Shown here piece by piece: positions 1 to 14,330 of a stretch of 64,000 nt of DNA (position 1 is the stretch's first letter; the number at the start of each line of letters is the position of its first letter). The position numbers and the translations under genes are program-made. The notes under the pieces were generated by a model that made no database searches, had not been told where the DNA came from, and was given only the letters and a program-made list of their open reading frames with translations. Source of the DNA: Hoplostethus atlanticus (lineage: Eukaryota > Chordata > Actinopteri > Trachichthyiformes > Trachichthyidae); the NCBI GenBank assembly GCA_034670405.1, contig JAXDDX010000012.1, forward strand, positions 3,379,001 through 3,443,000. The letters are read 5' to 3'.

Positions 1-371
1 CAAGTTGCACCGGTTTCACCATGTCAGTCTACATTTTGTTTACATTTACTTCCCCATGAGATCACGCGAAGCGGTGCATTCAGGCTCCCTGTGGCACGAT
101 AATCTTAGTAATATCCTCTAGTGTGTGATGCACCATTATTTTCAGATCTTGTAGTCTGTGCGTGTTTGAGATTAGAGAGAAGAACATCTGTGACGATTCT
201 CCTCGTGCGTGATGCAACCCGATTTCAAAATCGGTTAGGATTTTAAAACCTGTGGTGTGAGCCCAGCCAAAGCAAGCCCAGTAGGACAGAGGCTTCCATT
301 CTCAAAAAACAATTCAGTTTAAAAATAAAAGCCCCAGAAAAATACTATACTGTAAGCCCATATGGAAAGAA
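1..371. other. Non-coding flank, nothing recognised
   Basis: No coding exon, RNA gene or clear repeat boundary is visible. The stretch is AT-rich unique-looking sequence that runs into the diverged repeat starting at 372. Confidence 0.6.
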
Positions 372-835
372 ATTGTGGTGCCCCCTATTGGCCATTTTTA
401 AGATAATTTTACAAACTTAGTTCAACATAAATATCTACCAAGTTTTGTGATGATTGGACAAACTTGATTTATGGCCAAATTTGCGCCAGGCCCATGCACA
501 TGTTTGGAACTGGTGGTGCCCCCTATTGAGCGATTTCAAAATAGTTTTACACATGTAGTTCAACATTGTTATGAAACATATCCTGCAAGTTTTGTGATGA
601 TTGGCCCAACGGTTGTTGACTTTGGTCTATGTGCTGAGCCACGCCCTTTTGAAGTTCATTGGTCAAAATCTCGTTTTTGGGCCTTAATTACAGCGCCACC
701 ATCTGGCTCATGTTTCTTGGAAAGCATTTGCACATCATTTCCAGTTATTGGGCCAAGTTTCATGGTTTTAGCTCATTCCAGCTCACGGCAATTTGCGACA
801 CGGCATAAGACAACAAACTAGAAAAGGTTCAATTT
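372..835. repeat. Diverged interspersed repeat with repeated monomers
   Basis: The blocks GGTGCCCCCTATTG and TTTTGTGATGATTGG each occur twice. The first is at about 375 and 513, the second at about 443 and 599, so the period is roughly 140-157 bp with an indel. A third, weaker block begins near 692 with GCGCCACCATCTGG. The order of motifs is kept, so this is an internally duplicated, decayed repeat. The 116-codon open frame across it has no recognisable domain and I do not call it a gene. The repeat class is not resolved. Confidence 0.6.
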
Positions 836-912
836 TCTGAAGAAAATTTGTGTGCTTGCTTAAGTGTTTTTTATAAAGTAAATTTAATCAGAAAGATACT
901 GTGTTAACAAAT

Positions 913-1006
913 GGTAGAAGTAGTAAAAGCAGAAGTAACAGCATCACCAGCAGTAGTAGTAGCAGAAGTAGAAGTATTAGCTGAAGTAGCAGAAGTAGTA
1001 ATAGTA
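913..1006 (+). repeat. Impure AGT/AGA/AGC trinucleotide tract
   Basis: The run is a mosaic of GTA, GAA and GCA triplets (repeated AGAAGTAG and AGTAGTAG units). It reads as a degenerate triplet microsatellite and is not within a supported exon. Confidence 0.75.
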
Positions 1007-2829
1007 AACCACATTCATCCATAAATTATATGAAGTAAACCACAAACTGAGTTTCTGTTCAAATTATGATTTCGATATAATTTTTTATTTTGATGAATTA
1101 TGGATAAATATAATGGAATATGGGGAGTGGAAATAGACCCATTATAAACTATTGGAGTTGTGTCAATGAATTGTTGTGGGAACGTGGAGTGTAGACAATC
1201 AGCTGATTGAGGCAGTAATTGTAGTAATTGTATCAGCTGGTATATAAGAGCTGAGCTGTCATGAAATGTTTTTTGGTTTGTAGTCACACGGTTTTTTTGA
1301 CCACTGAGTGACAGTAATTTGAAGTTGGTTTTTATTTCTTTTATTTTTCTACTTTAATATCAACCCTTATGTATGTCATCTGGTAAGAACAATTAATTTG
1401 TTTCTGGAAAAGAAGAAAACCATAGCACAACAGAGTTTGAATGAGAAAGGTAAATAAATGACAAAAGAAAGAAGCAAAGAAGCATTCTAAAGGACAAGAA
1501 GGGAGCAAATATGTTGTTGGAAAGTTGCTCTTTTGTTCGGCAAAAAACCTGCTGGTTGTTGAGCGCCGATCGACTGAAATGTGTGTTTGTACCGTGGACT
1601 GAAAAGATTTCACAGCCATTTTTTTTTTTTAGTGTTAGTCTTAGTTCCTTGTTTCACAGTGCAGGAAACTCCAACTGAATGTCATAGTTACCAGCCATGC
1701 CAGCAAGGGATTAACAAATCACCTCATGTCATTTGTGTGCATGTGTGTTACAGTGCTGGAGGCTGATTAAAGACATCCATCAGACTATGACAGCAGTGCA
1801 CCCAGATGAGGTTCCACAGCAAGCATTTCTTTTGTCTTCTGGTTGTTTGTGATTCACTTACCAACTATTTATTGGGTTTCAAGGAGGGCAGAGCATTGGA
1901 TATCAAAGTATTTTAGTTATTGCATTTCATTCGTGTTGCTAGTCTATCGTCAAGATATGGAGAGCACACATACATAGGTAGCAGTTAGTCTAAGAAGGTT
2001 TGCTCCGAAGAGAAATAGTAAAGACAATGTGAATGTAAATTCGCACAGAATGTTAGAATTTATCATTTATTAGTTATTATTTTGTGTCTGATACTGTGTT
2101 GTGTGCCATGAACATGTCTGTGTATTGCACAAGGAGCAAGTGAGGCCCTACAAGGAAGTCATGAATCTGACCTTGACCAGAGATAGTCCATAGGATGAAC
2201 CATCTCAACCGTCTTAGTTTGGAGAACCAATCATGAGAGACTTCTTTGTTTCCAAAGAAACTATAAAGATTGTAGTTAGCTGATTTTCAGTGAGAGAGCA
2301 TAGGGAGATTTTGACTTTCTGTGGGACCTGTGTCTTTCTCTCTCTCTCCAATATATGTGTACAATATATTTTTATACTTCAACCTGTCAATGTTTTGTTA
2401 TTATTTCAAGAGTTCTGAGTGCTTACAGGCAATTTCCACGACAACAACCTGCATCCTGAGACTATCCTGACCTGGTCGTAACAAGACATACCATAAAATA
2501 GGACATGGGTAGGTGTCTTGTGGTTATCATATGAATGGAAAGTATCGCCTCTATCTATTGAATCTATAGAATGGAATCTATCGCCTCACAAATCCCTATT
2601 TTTTTTTTTCTACTCTCTTTCACCAATGTATTTATTATTAGGCTACACCAAATTCAAGCCTATGCTGGACAATACATTAATATAGTCCTTAGTCCAGTAA
2701 TTTGGCACTGTTCTCAGCATGTCCCAGGCAAAAAGTGTTGATTATAGCACGGCAAGGTGACACATTGAGGATAGTGAGCAAGTCATGAGGTTCAGTGATG
2801 TTGGAGAAGATGAAATTTAATGACAAATT

Positions 2830-2847
2830 AATTGATGATCATCAATT
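2830..2847. repeat. 18-bp perfect palindrome
   Basis: AATTGATGATCATCAATT is self-complementary without mismatch. It could be a dyad binding site or simply chance in AT-rich DNA; no neighbouring feature decides. Confidence 0.6.
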
Positions 2848-3367
2848 TTCATTTCATGTTTTAAATCGAAGAGCCCATTGACTGATTACCACACACCAGT
2901 AGCCTATAATGTCATTAGGAGGCTACAGCATTGGGTATTCTCTGCCCTGTTGGCTAAAAGTGATAAATGGAATCAAACCGCAATAGATTTTATTTGTGCA
3001 TTTTAAGTGTGTGTGTGTAGCCTAGCCTACCTTCAAAATGCGACAAGATAAAGTTCATAGTTATGTTATTTGCAAATTGATGATTCTTCAATGAACTTCA
3101 AGGTTCTTCAAGTAGTTGTTCAAATGTTTTTGTCACAACATCCTGTGGGAAATGCACATGCAATTTTCAAGAACTTTCTTGAAACTGTGCATGAAGTATG
3201 TTATGAGTTTTCAAGATCATTCGCTATCAGGAAATCCACCCCAGGTCAGTGAAATCACATCTAACTTAATAACATGCACCGAATGTGCCCCCACACTCTC
3301 ACATGCAAGCATATGGATATAGTACCCCAGCAGCTGATATACAGCTGCAAAGCCTGCAGTTTTGCTG

Positions 3368-3370
<3 letters not shown>

Positions 3371-3414
<44 letters not shown>

Positions 3415-3417
3415 TTT
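3371..3417. repeat. (TA)n tract followed by T run
   Basis: About 18 TA dinucleotides are followed by 10-12 T. The tract is a simple repeat that could extrude or be length-variable. Confidence 0.9.
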
Positions 3418-3912
3418 AAAAACAACTAAAATGACTTTCATTTTTTGTCCAATATTTTTCTTTGTTTGTGTTCTCATTGTTTATTTTAAATGGTAAAAAA
3501 ACCCATAGACTCACATCTAATGGTTAAAACCATGCTACTTAATTGGCTGATCTTGGTACTTGCTTATTTTTGTTCTTTACCGATTGCTGAATTGACTGAT
3601 ACATTTATTCATTAATTGTCGCTGTTGCAATCACAACGAAATGTTACTTTACTTACTGTCAGTTCATGAGTAAAGGAAGGGTGTAACTGGGAAGTAGGCC
3701 CTGGAATAGATCATTGCATCATATCCTTGATAGAAAACTACATTGCTGAGAAGAATTCCTGTAAACTGTATTGCAACAGACAGAAACATTTATTTTGTGA
3801 ATGAGAAGCTGCAATATTTCTCCTAATCTATCCTTTTGACAATGTTTGTGGAACTGTAAAAAAATGAAGAATAAAGAAATGTGCTGCTACTTGCTTTGTG
3901 TAAATTTATAAA

Positions 3913-6469
<2,557 letters not shown>

Positions 6470-6498
6470 CCCCCCGCCCCCGCCCCCGCCCCCCCCGG
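6470..6498 (-). repeat. C-rich run, G-quadruplex candidate on the minus strand
   Basis: Four C runs of five or more are separated by single G bases. On the minus strand this gives four G runs with one-base loops, which fits the classical quadruplex pattern. It sits about 1.2 kb upstream of the candidate first exon. Confidence 0.7.
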
Positions 6499-7692
6499 GA
6501 ATTCGTGTTAAAAAATCTCAAATTCTGCAGTAGACTTTAAATTCTTTATTCTGTGTACATGAAAAAAACAACACATTTTTGCACTGATAGTGGTTGTTTT
6601 GATTTGTACACAAATCGACAGTGTACTGAAGTGAACGATGAACGAGAAATTAAAAGAGCGATTTCTTCGCGAACGACTCACCAGTACAATTAATCACTTC
6701 ACTGAACCAAAGCGTTGAGCGGTCCGATACAGAAGGTGAACAAAGCATGTCTGGTCTAGTAGCTATGTGAGCGGAATGAAACAAGAAAGACCATTGCGAG
6801 ACATTTTGTGGAATGTACTATAGTAGTACGCTGACATACTAGTGGAAAATCTGTATTAAGTTTGTAAATGAGGTTATATGAAGACACAAATCATGGCGGT
6901 TTACTGAGTAAATGTTATTGATTTGACCTATTTGAAATGGAAAAGAAAGCTAGGGTATTCAACTAATCCCTGTTATCATAATTAATCGATTGAGAATGGA
7001 GTGTGTAGTGTCGGACCGAAAGAATCGAGTTAGTTGAAAGAGTCGGTCTTCCCATCGCTAATACCAAGGTATCACAATTAGTTTGACAATGACATTCAAA
7101 TCCACTTAAGTCCCAAGTCATGAAGGGCAGGTTCAAGGAGACACAAATTGTCCAAAAGGGGCATCACTGAACACGAGGAGTGTTCTACACTCACCGTACA
7201 AGGAGGGACAAAACTGAAATAAAGAAGGTGAAATTGTAATAAGACTGTATCATTTGAGCCAAGGGGCCAGGCAGAACACATGATGTAGCCTGTAACACCA
7301 CAGTATCTGAAACACTCAGCACTTCCTGACCTTGGGAAACCACTCTCAAAGGTGTGTGCCCCTGTGGTTTTGTGTGTGTATGTGTGTCGGTGATGTCATC
7401 AGACCCACTAGGGATCTGGTTACCAAGGATTATGTATGTGTGTGGGTGAAGGAGAGAGACAGGCAGGCGGACAGAGAGAGAAAGCATAAGGGGAGCCCTC
7501 AATAGACCCAAGAGAGACGCAAACACGTTCAACTCCACCCACACAACAATGAAATATGACACTTTCATAGAATTGGGGAACATTAGAAACCCAACCCAAA
7601 AAAAACCACAATGTGAGTATGCACACACTGAATTTAAGTCACATTGGTGTGTCAGAGGCAACTCCCAATCTCACCTTGCCGCACAACACCTG
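6499..7692. other. Flank upstream of the candidate promoter
   Basis: The region contains unique-looking non-coding DNA. No exon on either strand has both splice sites and a conserved frame. The 156-codon minus-strand frame around 7191-7661 is low-complexity in places and has no domain. Confidence 0.5.
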
Positions 7693-7701
7693 AAGATGGC
7701 G
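7693..7701 (+). promoter_or_regulatory. YY1-like AAGATGGCG motif at candidate promoter
   Basis: AAGATGGCG matches the core AANATGGCG that in vertebrates is often found at or just downstream of CpG-type transcription starts. It is right at the upstream edge of the CpG-rich block and on the same strand as the candidate exon. There is no obvious TATA box. The position supports a TATA-less promoter here but does not prove it. Confidence 0.4.
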
Positions 7702-8197
7702 CTCCGTATTCTTCTATGAGCGCTCAAACGATGGGGATGGTGCCGCGTGCGTGTGTGTAAACGAGAGAGAGAGAGAGAGAGAGAGAGCGAGACAGAGAGA
7801 GAAAGCTGCTGTCTGCCTCCTCTCCGGTGGTGTTGCCTCCCCATCGCTGCAGTGCTTTGCTCCTCTTCTCTCTCTCTCTTTCTCTCGCTTTTGTACCCAG
7901 CGCTTCGCCTCCTCCTCCTGATCCTCCTCCTTGTCCTCCTCCGCCACCTTCAGTTCCTTCTTCTCTCCTCCCCGTGGATGCCTCAACCTTGCAAGCCCCG
8001 ACCGCCCCCCCCGACCCAGCATCCCAGGCAAATGGTCGCTCCATCCACCGTCAACTCAGGACGCAGGGAAAAGGCGCACCGCTCCGTTCCGATCTGATCT
8101 GAGCACACTGCGGATTGACTTGAAAGAGAGGCGGACGAGGGGGAAAAGGGAAACGAGGATAAGCCGGTCGCTGACAGTGGCCTAGGATCTCATTTCG
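7700..8197 (+). other. Candidate non-coding first exon and CpG-rich promoter, possibly of ctnnd2
   Basis: This is one of the few GC- and CpG-rich single-copy blocks in the window. It has a (GA)n tract, pyrimidine-rich leader-like sequence and an end at CATTTCG followed by GTAAGC, a strong donor at 8198. The 5' limit is a guess. Joining G8197 to the exon at 43978 keeps the reading frame: the codons before the junction read ADSGLGSHF and the split codon is Gly, followed by Ala-Met. Upstream the frame closes at a TGA at 8116-8118 and contains no ATG after it, so the exon would be untranslated leader. Short upstream open frames exist, for example ATG at 7978 to the stop at 8095. I infer a 5' UTR exon; it could instead belong to another transcript or be an unrelated CpG-rich patch. 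Confidence 0.4.
7762..7803 (+). repeat. (GA)n tract within candidate 5' leader
   Basis: The GA repeat is interrupted by CGAGACAG. It lies within the candidate first exon, where GA tracts are common in promoter or leader DNA and can bind GAGA-type factors. Confidence 0.85.
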
Positions 8198-9492
8198 GTA
8201 AGCGCAAAGTCCTTGTACTCCTGTAGACTTACCATGCAAAGAAAGAGAGGATGACAGGTAAACGCATGCGTGTGTGTTTTTTGTTGTTGTTGTCCTTCAT
8301 CCTTTATTAGAATGGGACATGGTCATGCAATTTGTAGATGCGCAGGACACCTAAACGTGGTTACAACTTCTGCTCCATGCATCGAGGATGATTTTGGGAA
8401 ACTGTTAGGTTAAAAATGATGCTTTGGTTTTGATCATAAGCTTGCTAGCAAAGCCCTTTTCAGAAACAAGCACCCAACTGTGCTCAGATCACCCATGACA
8501 GATCCTTGGCTCCAGCTGACTACTGACCCAAATTCACTATCAGCTACTCGTAAAAGTGCCTTAAAGGGGGTAAAAGTACCTTCAATTGTAAACAAAGGAG
8601 ACTTATTGCCAGATATAGACTAATTATTTTGGTTTGTCAACAGCAGTAGGATAGTTGTAGGGAATTACAAACATTTCCTGTGGTACTTGGAAATGTACTT
8701 GTGGTATTCCTTAGGTGCCTGATTTAGGTGTCACCGGACAGCCGAATTCAATGATGCACAGTTCCACATGCCTTATGGAAGGCAGTTCTGTTACTACAGA
8801 ACGTGAGTGTCCTGTTATATCTAAATCAAGTACTATGGGATTTTTTTTGTAAGGGTATGGATCAGTGAGTGAGTGAGCAGCGATACAAGGATAAGAGATA
8901 TGGGTAACCCTCCATGCCTTTCCCACAGTCATACCTGTGTTTTGATCAATAGAAATGTGCCGAAGAGGGGTGGTGCATTAGCAGCTTGTCAAGGGCATAC
9001 TATGTATCCATTAGATGATGTGGAGGAGGAGGGGGGGAGAGGAGGAGAAGGAGAAGAAGGAGGAGGGTTGGGCCACTGTTAGGCATGCTCTCACATTGTG
9101 GGAATGTGTTAAGCCTATTGCATCTCAACATTTGGGCAGGTGGCAAGTGGAATGAGGCACAGGCCTACAGAAGGAGAGAGAGCGTTAGTACCACTGCATG
9201 CTTAGGTCTACATCACACTAAACCATGTGCCGCTTGGTCTCTGTTGCTTCCACTTCACACGTTGTGATACTGTTCTGGTCAGCACGATGGCAGTGTCCAA
9301 GTCGTATCAAACATGTTTGGTAGACGGTGAACACTTTATTCCAAGATTTGTCCTTGAGGGATGGGCGGGTGCCTGGGTGACCAGGTCAACCCCTCATTTT
9401 ATTGCGGAAATGTATTAGTAACGGTGTGTAACAAGGAGAATACCATCCTCTCTAATACCCCTCAAACTGCCCTCTGGGTATATAGCTTAGAC
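8198..9492. other. Start of candidate intron 1
   Basis: The stretch begins at the donor GTAAGC. A perfect ACGCATGCGT palindrome at 8262-8271 resembles the NRF1 site core (GCATGC) and lies just inside the intron. A purine-rich block occurs at 9021-9072. No exon is seen. Confidence 0.45.
9021..9072 (+). repeat. Polypurine (GGA)-rich tract
   Basis: About 50 bp is almost only G and A, with GGAGG and GAAG units and a run of seven G. It is a candidate triplex or quadruplex region. Confidence 0.75.
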
Positions 9493-9685
9493 CAGTGGTT
9501 CCCAATCCAGTCCTCAAGTACCCCCTGTCCTACAGGTTTTAGCTCCAGCTCTACTCAGGCACACCTGAACCAATTAGAGGCTTCACGTTTTCATGATACC
9601 TTCATTGGTTCAGGTGTACCTGCGTAGAGCTGGAGCTAAACCCTGCAGGACAAGGGGTACTTGAGGACTGGATTGGGAACCACTG
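9493..9685. mobile_element. hAT-type MITE with 8-bp target duplication
   Basis: The left end CAGTGGTTCCCAATCC and right end GGATTGGGAACCACTG are perfect inverted copies. The flanks are GCTTAGAC on both sides (9485-9492 and 9686-9693), a perfect 8-bp duplication. The CAGTGGTT-type end and 8-bp duplication are hallmarks of the hAT superfamily. The 193-bp element is foldback-like over most of its length: arms such as CTCAAGTACCCC and GGGGTACTTGAG pair. It has no coding capacity and so would depend on a transposase elsewhere. Confidence 0.93.
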
Positions 9686-9922
9686 GCTTAGACGTATGGG
9701 ATGAGATGAGATGACCACTGTTCAGTCTGTTTCAACCACCATGTAATCCACTTTTCCAGTGCTTTAAGCGATGACAGTACAAGTGCTTTCCTTGCCAATG
9801 AGCCACACATTTTTAAGAGTTTCAATAGATTTTTTTATTTATTGTTGAAGCACTAAGCATCATCATCAAAGACCTATCACTGTGGGAACTGTCTTCATCG
9901 ACTAATTCTCTCTTTCTCTCAT

Positions 9923-9934
9923 ACACACACACAC

Positions 9935-10018
<84 letters not shown>

Positions 10019-10024
10019 ACACAC
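9923..10024 (+). repeat. (CA)n microsatellite
   Basis: About 100 bp of CA with single interruptions (a CG near 9939 and a CT near 10012). Confidence 0.95.
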
Positions 10025-10060
10025 TCTCCATCCTGTCTAAATTTCCTAAAGATTAGCTTC

Positions 10061-10096
10061 TTTTATGCCCAGTGAATGTCTCCACTGGGCATGAAA
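10061..10096. repeat. Short strong hairpin
   Basis: ATGCCCAGTG and CACTGGGCAT are exact complements around an 8-base loop, and the flanking TTTT and AAAA extend the stem. No target duplication or gene context explains it; it could be a small foldback relic or a structured conserved element. Confidence 0.6.
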
Positions 10097-11143
10097 AGCC
10101 TTGTCCTTCATCGCGGACACAGATTAAGCTAATTCACACAGCAGTGCACGCCTAATGCCTAATCACCATGCTGCGACGGCAGAACAGACCAGTCGTTATG
10201 CTATGGGAGCTGAGAGAGGAGAGAAAGAGAGAGAGAGGGCGAGCAGGGAAAGCTAGCCGCCGGTGCCTATTGATCAGACGGAGGGGCTACTGGCAGGCAT
10301 CCACAGGAAGGAGTGCTGACGGCAGACCAAAGAGCTGCTGAGATGAGCTGGCCCAGCAGTCGCCTTATACTCTAGCGCTGATGAGAAGTGAAGAGTTTGA
10401 ATTATATCCTATGCTCCCTGCAGCAGACCAGGGTCAGAGAGTATGTGCAAAAACTGTAATGCATTTGGGTTTTTTTTAATCAACGTGGCGTGTGAGATGG
10501 GTGGGGTTTAGTGCATCTGCATTCAATAGTGTCTAGTAAGTTGTAAATCACAAGAAAAGTATGCTAAATGGACTTCCAAATACTTTCCTGGGATTGTCAA
10601 ACTTCTGGCGTCCTGTGTGACTAACTCCATGCAGCTGATACAGCAAGTAAGACAAAACAAACTATATAAAGTATTTGCAAATTCTATTCCAGACACATGG
10701 TACCTAATACACTTTCATTACTCGTAATGAATGGGGGAGATTTGAGATCAAGAGACAACCGCTGCAAAAGACAAATTGGTAAATTCCACACCTTGTTAAT
10801 CTCAACATTTACAGTATGTGGCGAGAATCCCCCTTATTCAATTTGATAACTCTGCCACCAAGGAGATATACTATAGTATGTAGACTATCGGCTTTAAATA
10901 TATACTTTGGAGTGTATACTTTATAGTACATGCTGTTTCAATTCAGCAGTGCCAGCTGTCCCACTAGCCCACTGATGTTGACAAACATGTCCATCTTAAC
11001 AAGTGATGCAATCTTACATTTAGTCTATCATCTTACTTTTCTTAAAACAAGTGGAAAAAATCCTCCAATAGGCCGAGATAGTTTCCCTGGTTTCCAATGC
11101 AGTTTCACTTGTTTGAGGAATTTTCTTAAATCAAGGGACATTT

Positions 11144-11400
11144 GGGCAGCAGGGTGTCGTAGTTTTGTAGGGAGACGGTCCGTCACCAGGAGGACCTGAG
11201 ATCAAGCCCCCATGTTGGCAAGCATAAACCCTGCTGAAGAGTCCTTGAGCAAGACACTGAATCCGTAACAGCTCCAGGAGTGCTGTCTGCAGCTGAGCCT
11301 AGCCTCTGACCGCCCCATCGAAGGGGCCAAGCAAAACCAGTTTTTCCCTACAGGCATCAATTAAGTGTCACATAATGCCTTCATTATTTTGAAATAAGGA
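11144..11400 (+). mobile_element. tRNA-derived SINE copy
   Basis: The head GGGCAGCAGGGTGTCGTAG is followed by a B-box-like GAGATCAAGCCCC. The body contains CCTTGAGCAAGACACTGAA, which also appears (reversed) in the copy at 18258-18393. The head matches the copy at 20199-20290. These shared parts support one SINE family in three places. The 3' end is not sharply defined; the poly-A near 11428 lies beyond it. Confidence 0.65.
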
Positions 11401-13311
11401 AGATCACTCCCCATGTCATCTGATTTTAAAAAAAAAAAAAAAATCTCACACCACAGGCAGATTCTTTCCATTTGTTTTGTGGAAAGTGTACAAGATTAAA
11501 TGACTGTTCAAGATGAGAATGATGATCAGGCGTTCCTCCAGAGGAGTTATGAGGCCCGATGGCAACTGCCTCTGAAAGAGCCCTGACTGACACAAACCAG
11601 AGGTAACGTCAGATGCTGTTCACTGTCACGATTGGAGATGACATCAAGTGGAGGGTCTGACATATATCCTTCCTGCAGGTGCCTATCTAATCAGACATAC
11701 TCGAGATATAACATGAAACTGCAGTAAGGTTAGAAATATACACCCCTACAAAGTCAAAGAGCAGCGGTGAAACTGAGGAAAATCACTCCAGCATTTATCT
11801 CCGGTCCCAATAAACGTATTGGTGCATGATTAGACTGTGTATCATTAAATAGTGTTGTAATTTTTGTTGATATGAAATCGAAACTCTAGTCACAAGCTTT
11901 GTCCTTGAACACACAAAAGGTAGTTACTGCTGTTTGCCTTTGTTGGGCACTATACACTATGTACAGTATAGGTCTATACAGCACTACTGATCTTTACAGT
12001 GGTGACATGATTGGAGTTTGAAATACCAACTGAGCAAAGAGACGAGACGAGTGTAGAGGAAACAAGATTAAAAAGGGGTTGAAGAAGAAAATGGTTTGAG
12101 TCAACACTTTGCTGCCGTTGAGCCACATTATCTTCTATGTTTTCTCCACTGATCACAATCTCTAGTAGGCTTCAGGCAACTGGCTGACGCTTGATCTATA
12201 CGTGCCAATCCTATTGATTGCATATTCACGAACACAATGGGACGCTAATTGACAGCCACGGTGCACCCATCAATCACAGAGTCAATGCTCATGTCGGTGA
12301 TTAGATGCTTATGAGCTTGGTTAATGACATAAAAGACATTGATGTGCCTCTGCTAATGGTCAATTTTACAGTAACCCCATTACAGTGAGATTGTTACAAG
12401 ATTACATACATGTTATGGACCATTAAACATGTGATATCACTCTTCTTTCCCTTAAGGGGGCTACACACTGCTGTACATAGCTGATATGGGGATATGTCCA
12501 GGTAATATTATTGTTTGTGTTTTACTGTTTGTGTGTGTGAGAGAGTCGGTTTGCTAGTTTGCACACACGAGTCAGGCACAAACCAAATCAATGTTAACTT
12601 TTTATAACATATTATAACAGTGACATCTGTTTGCTTGTTCTGTTGTTTTCCTCACTGTTCAAATCAGAGTGAGAATTAAATTCATCAACACCTTGCCCCA
12701 TCAACAATTCATTTAGCCCTGCCAGTGATGCCGCAGTGAGTTGGTTTTATATGTAATGTGCTTTTAGGGAGAATACTTGACTGGCAATGTATTGCAAAAG
12801 ACGATATCAAGATCTGAACATTTATGAAGAAGAACAAACAAAATGAAAACTAGCGAACCCTTTCCGAAAACATAACTCAAACCTAGCTGGAATGGAAATC
12901 CAAACTGAAAATGAAATGAAAACGAAATAAATCATTAAATTACAATAAGCCTGATTAACAAGACAAATTTCTAGACAAATTTCTCATTTGGGGGATCAAT
13001 TGAGTATCACACAAAAAAGTAAAAAAAGTACTGCTTGATCCACAAGCTGATCAACACCATGAGGCGGGAGATTGAATACTGCCCTGCATAAAGGACCTAC
13101 CTTCTAATATAGGAGAGTCAGGCTGACCTCCTTCCTCCATGCTTGCCCCTGTAGCACCATTAGTGTGTTATCACCTTTTGCTGAACTTGGAATAAAAGCC
13201 ATAAAAAATGGGGAAAATCATCCGTAGTGTAGAGGTCAAAGGAGCGGACAGTGGACAGTGTCGTCACATCACTGAGGGTGTAACTCATGTGCAGTTGCAC
13301 GGTTTACCCGC
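11401..13311. other. Candidate intron sequence
   Basis: Apart from an A run near 11429, no repeat or exon was recognised. The sequence is moderately AT-rich and unique-looking. Confidence 0.5.
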
Positions 13312-13400
13312 TTAAAGCTGCACTAGACAACTTTGCGTGTTGGCGGCTCCAGGTGGCAGCGAGAGGTAACTTGAAAAATGTGAGTGTGTCTTTGAATTCC
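13312..13400. mobile_element. One end of a TTAAAGCTGCACTAG-type MITE
   Basis: TTAAAGCTGCACTAGACAACTTTG closely matches the left end of the complete element at 15530-15863. No matching right end was found downstream, so this is a truncated or solo end. The right limit is arbitrary. Confidence 0.5.
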
Positions 13401-14019
13401 TTTTCAGCTCCAGGGTTGCTGTTCTGTAGCTGACCCTGTACTTGGACATCTCCGTGGAGGGTTGGTTGCAAGCGAAAAGAGAATTCCCCTCTCAGTAAAG
13501 TATCACACGCTTCCTCTTTCCCCTTTTAGACAGTAGTGGTCAAGCATGGCAATAACAATGCCAGGGTTTATGGCTCGGCTCCCACCGGGGCCACCCATAC
13601 TAAAAATATATGAGCTCATGGCACTGGAAGGTGGTAAAAGGTAAAAGCATTCACCAATTGCTTTGTATTGTATATTTTAGTGATTGGGAGGAGGTCTTGG
13701 GGGGGCACAGGAGGAAGAGGGTGAGAAGGGAGGAGGTTGCTATGTGTCAGTATAGGAAAGTGTCCAGCAGAGCAGCAGCAGCAGACTTGTCAGCTCTCAA
13801 GCTGCTGTGGCCTGTATATATGTGTGTATGTGTTTGTGAGAGAGAAAGAAAGAGTGTGTGGTTGCCTACCAGTGTGTTTCTAGAGGGGAGAATCTGCCGC
13901 CGATTCTCCTCCCATCTCCTAATGAGCTTGCTGCAGATGGGACTCCCTCTGTCATCCCACTGCCCTCCTCTCCTCCCTCCTCTCCAGTACCCCCCACCCC
14001 CTTCCCTTCAGTCTCTACA

Positions 14020-14330
14020 ACAAGGGGAGAAGGAGAGTGAAGAGAGAGTGAAAAAGAAGCATGGAGAGAGGGGAGATGTTGATGAAAGGGCTAGGGGGTT
14101 AAGGATGCAGGTGCGAGAAGAAGGGATTCACAGCAAGGGGTAAATGGGGTGAGGAGATGAGGTGTAAAGAGATTGGTGAAATATGGAGAGCTGGTGACAG
14201 AGAGTGTGTTGGGGATTGAGAGAGGCTTAGAGTAGGGAGAATAGTGGAGAAGAGGAAGAAGTATACTGGGAGGAGACAGAGATCAGAGAGAGCAGGAAAC
14301 ATCAAATGCAAGGAGTGAAGGAAATGTGTG
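14020..14330 (+). repeat. Polypurine-skewed tract
   Basis: Roughly 300 bp is dominated by GA, GGA and GAA units on the plus strand with few pyrimidines. It is a simple-sequence derived region and a triplex candidate. Confidence 0.65.

Larger units (their letters stand above)
836..3370. other. Non-coding stretch with minor simple repeats
   Basis: No exon or intact mobile element is recognised. The stretch holds an impure trinucleotide tract at 913-1006 and an 18-bp perfect palindrome at 2830-2847, listed separately. The remainder is AT-rich sequence with no open frame that looks conserved. Confidence 0.55.
9686..11143. other. Candidate intron sequence
   Basis: The stretch holds a long (CA)n tract at 9923-10024 and a strong hairpin at 10061-10096. 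The rest is unique-looking and no exon is visible. Confidence 0.5.

Noticed and set aside
11144-11220. tRNA gene
   Set aside because: Only A/B-box-like promoter parts of a SINE head; no cloverleaf with acceptor stem could be formed.
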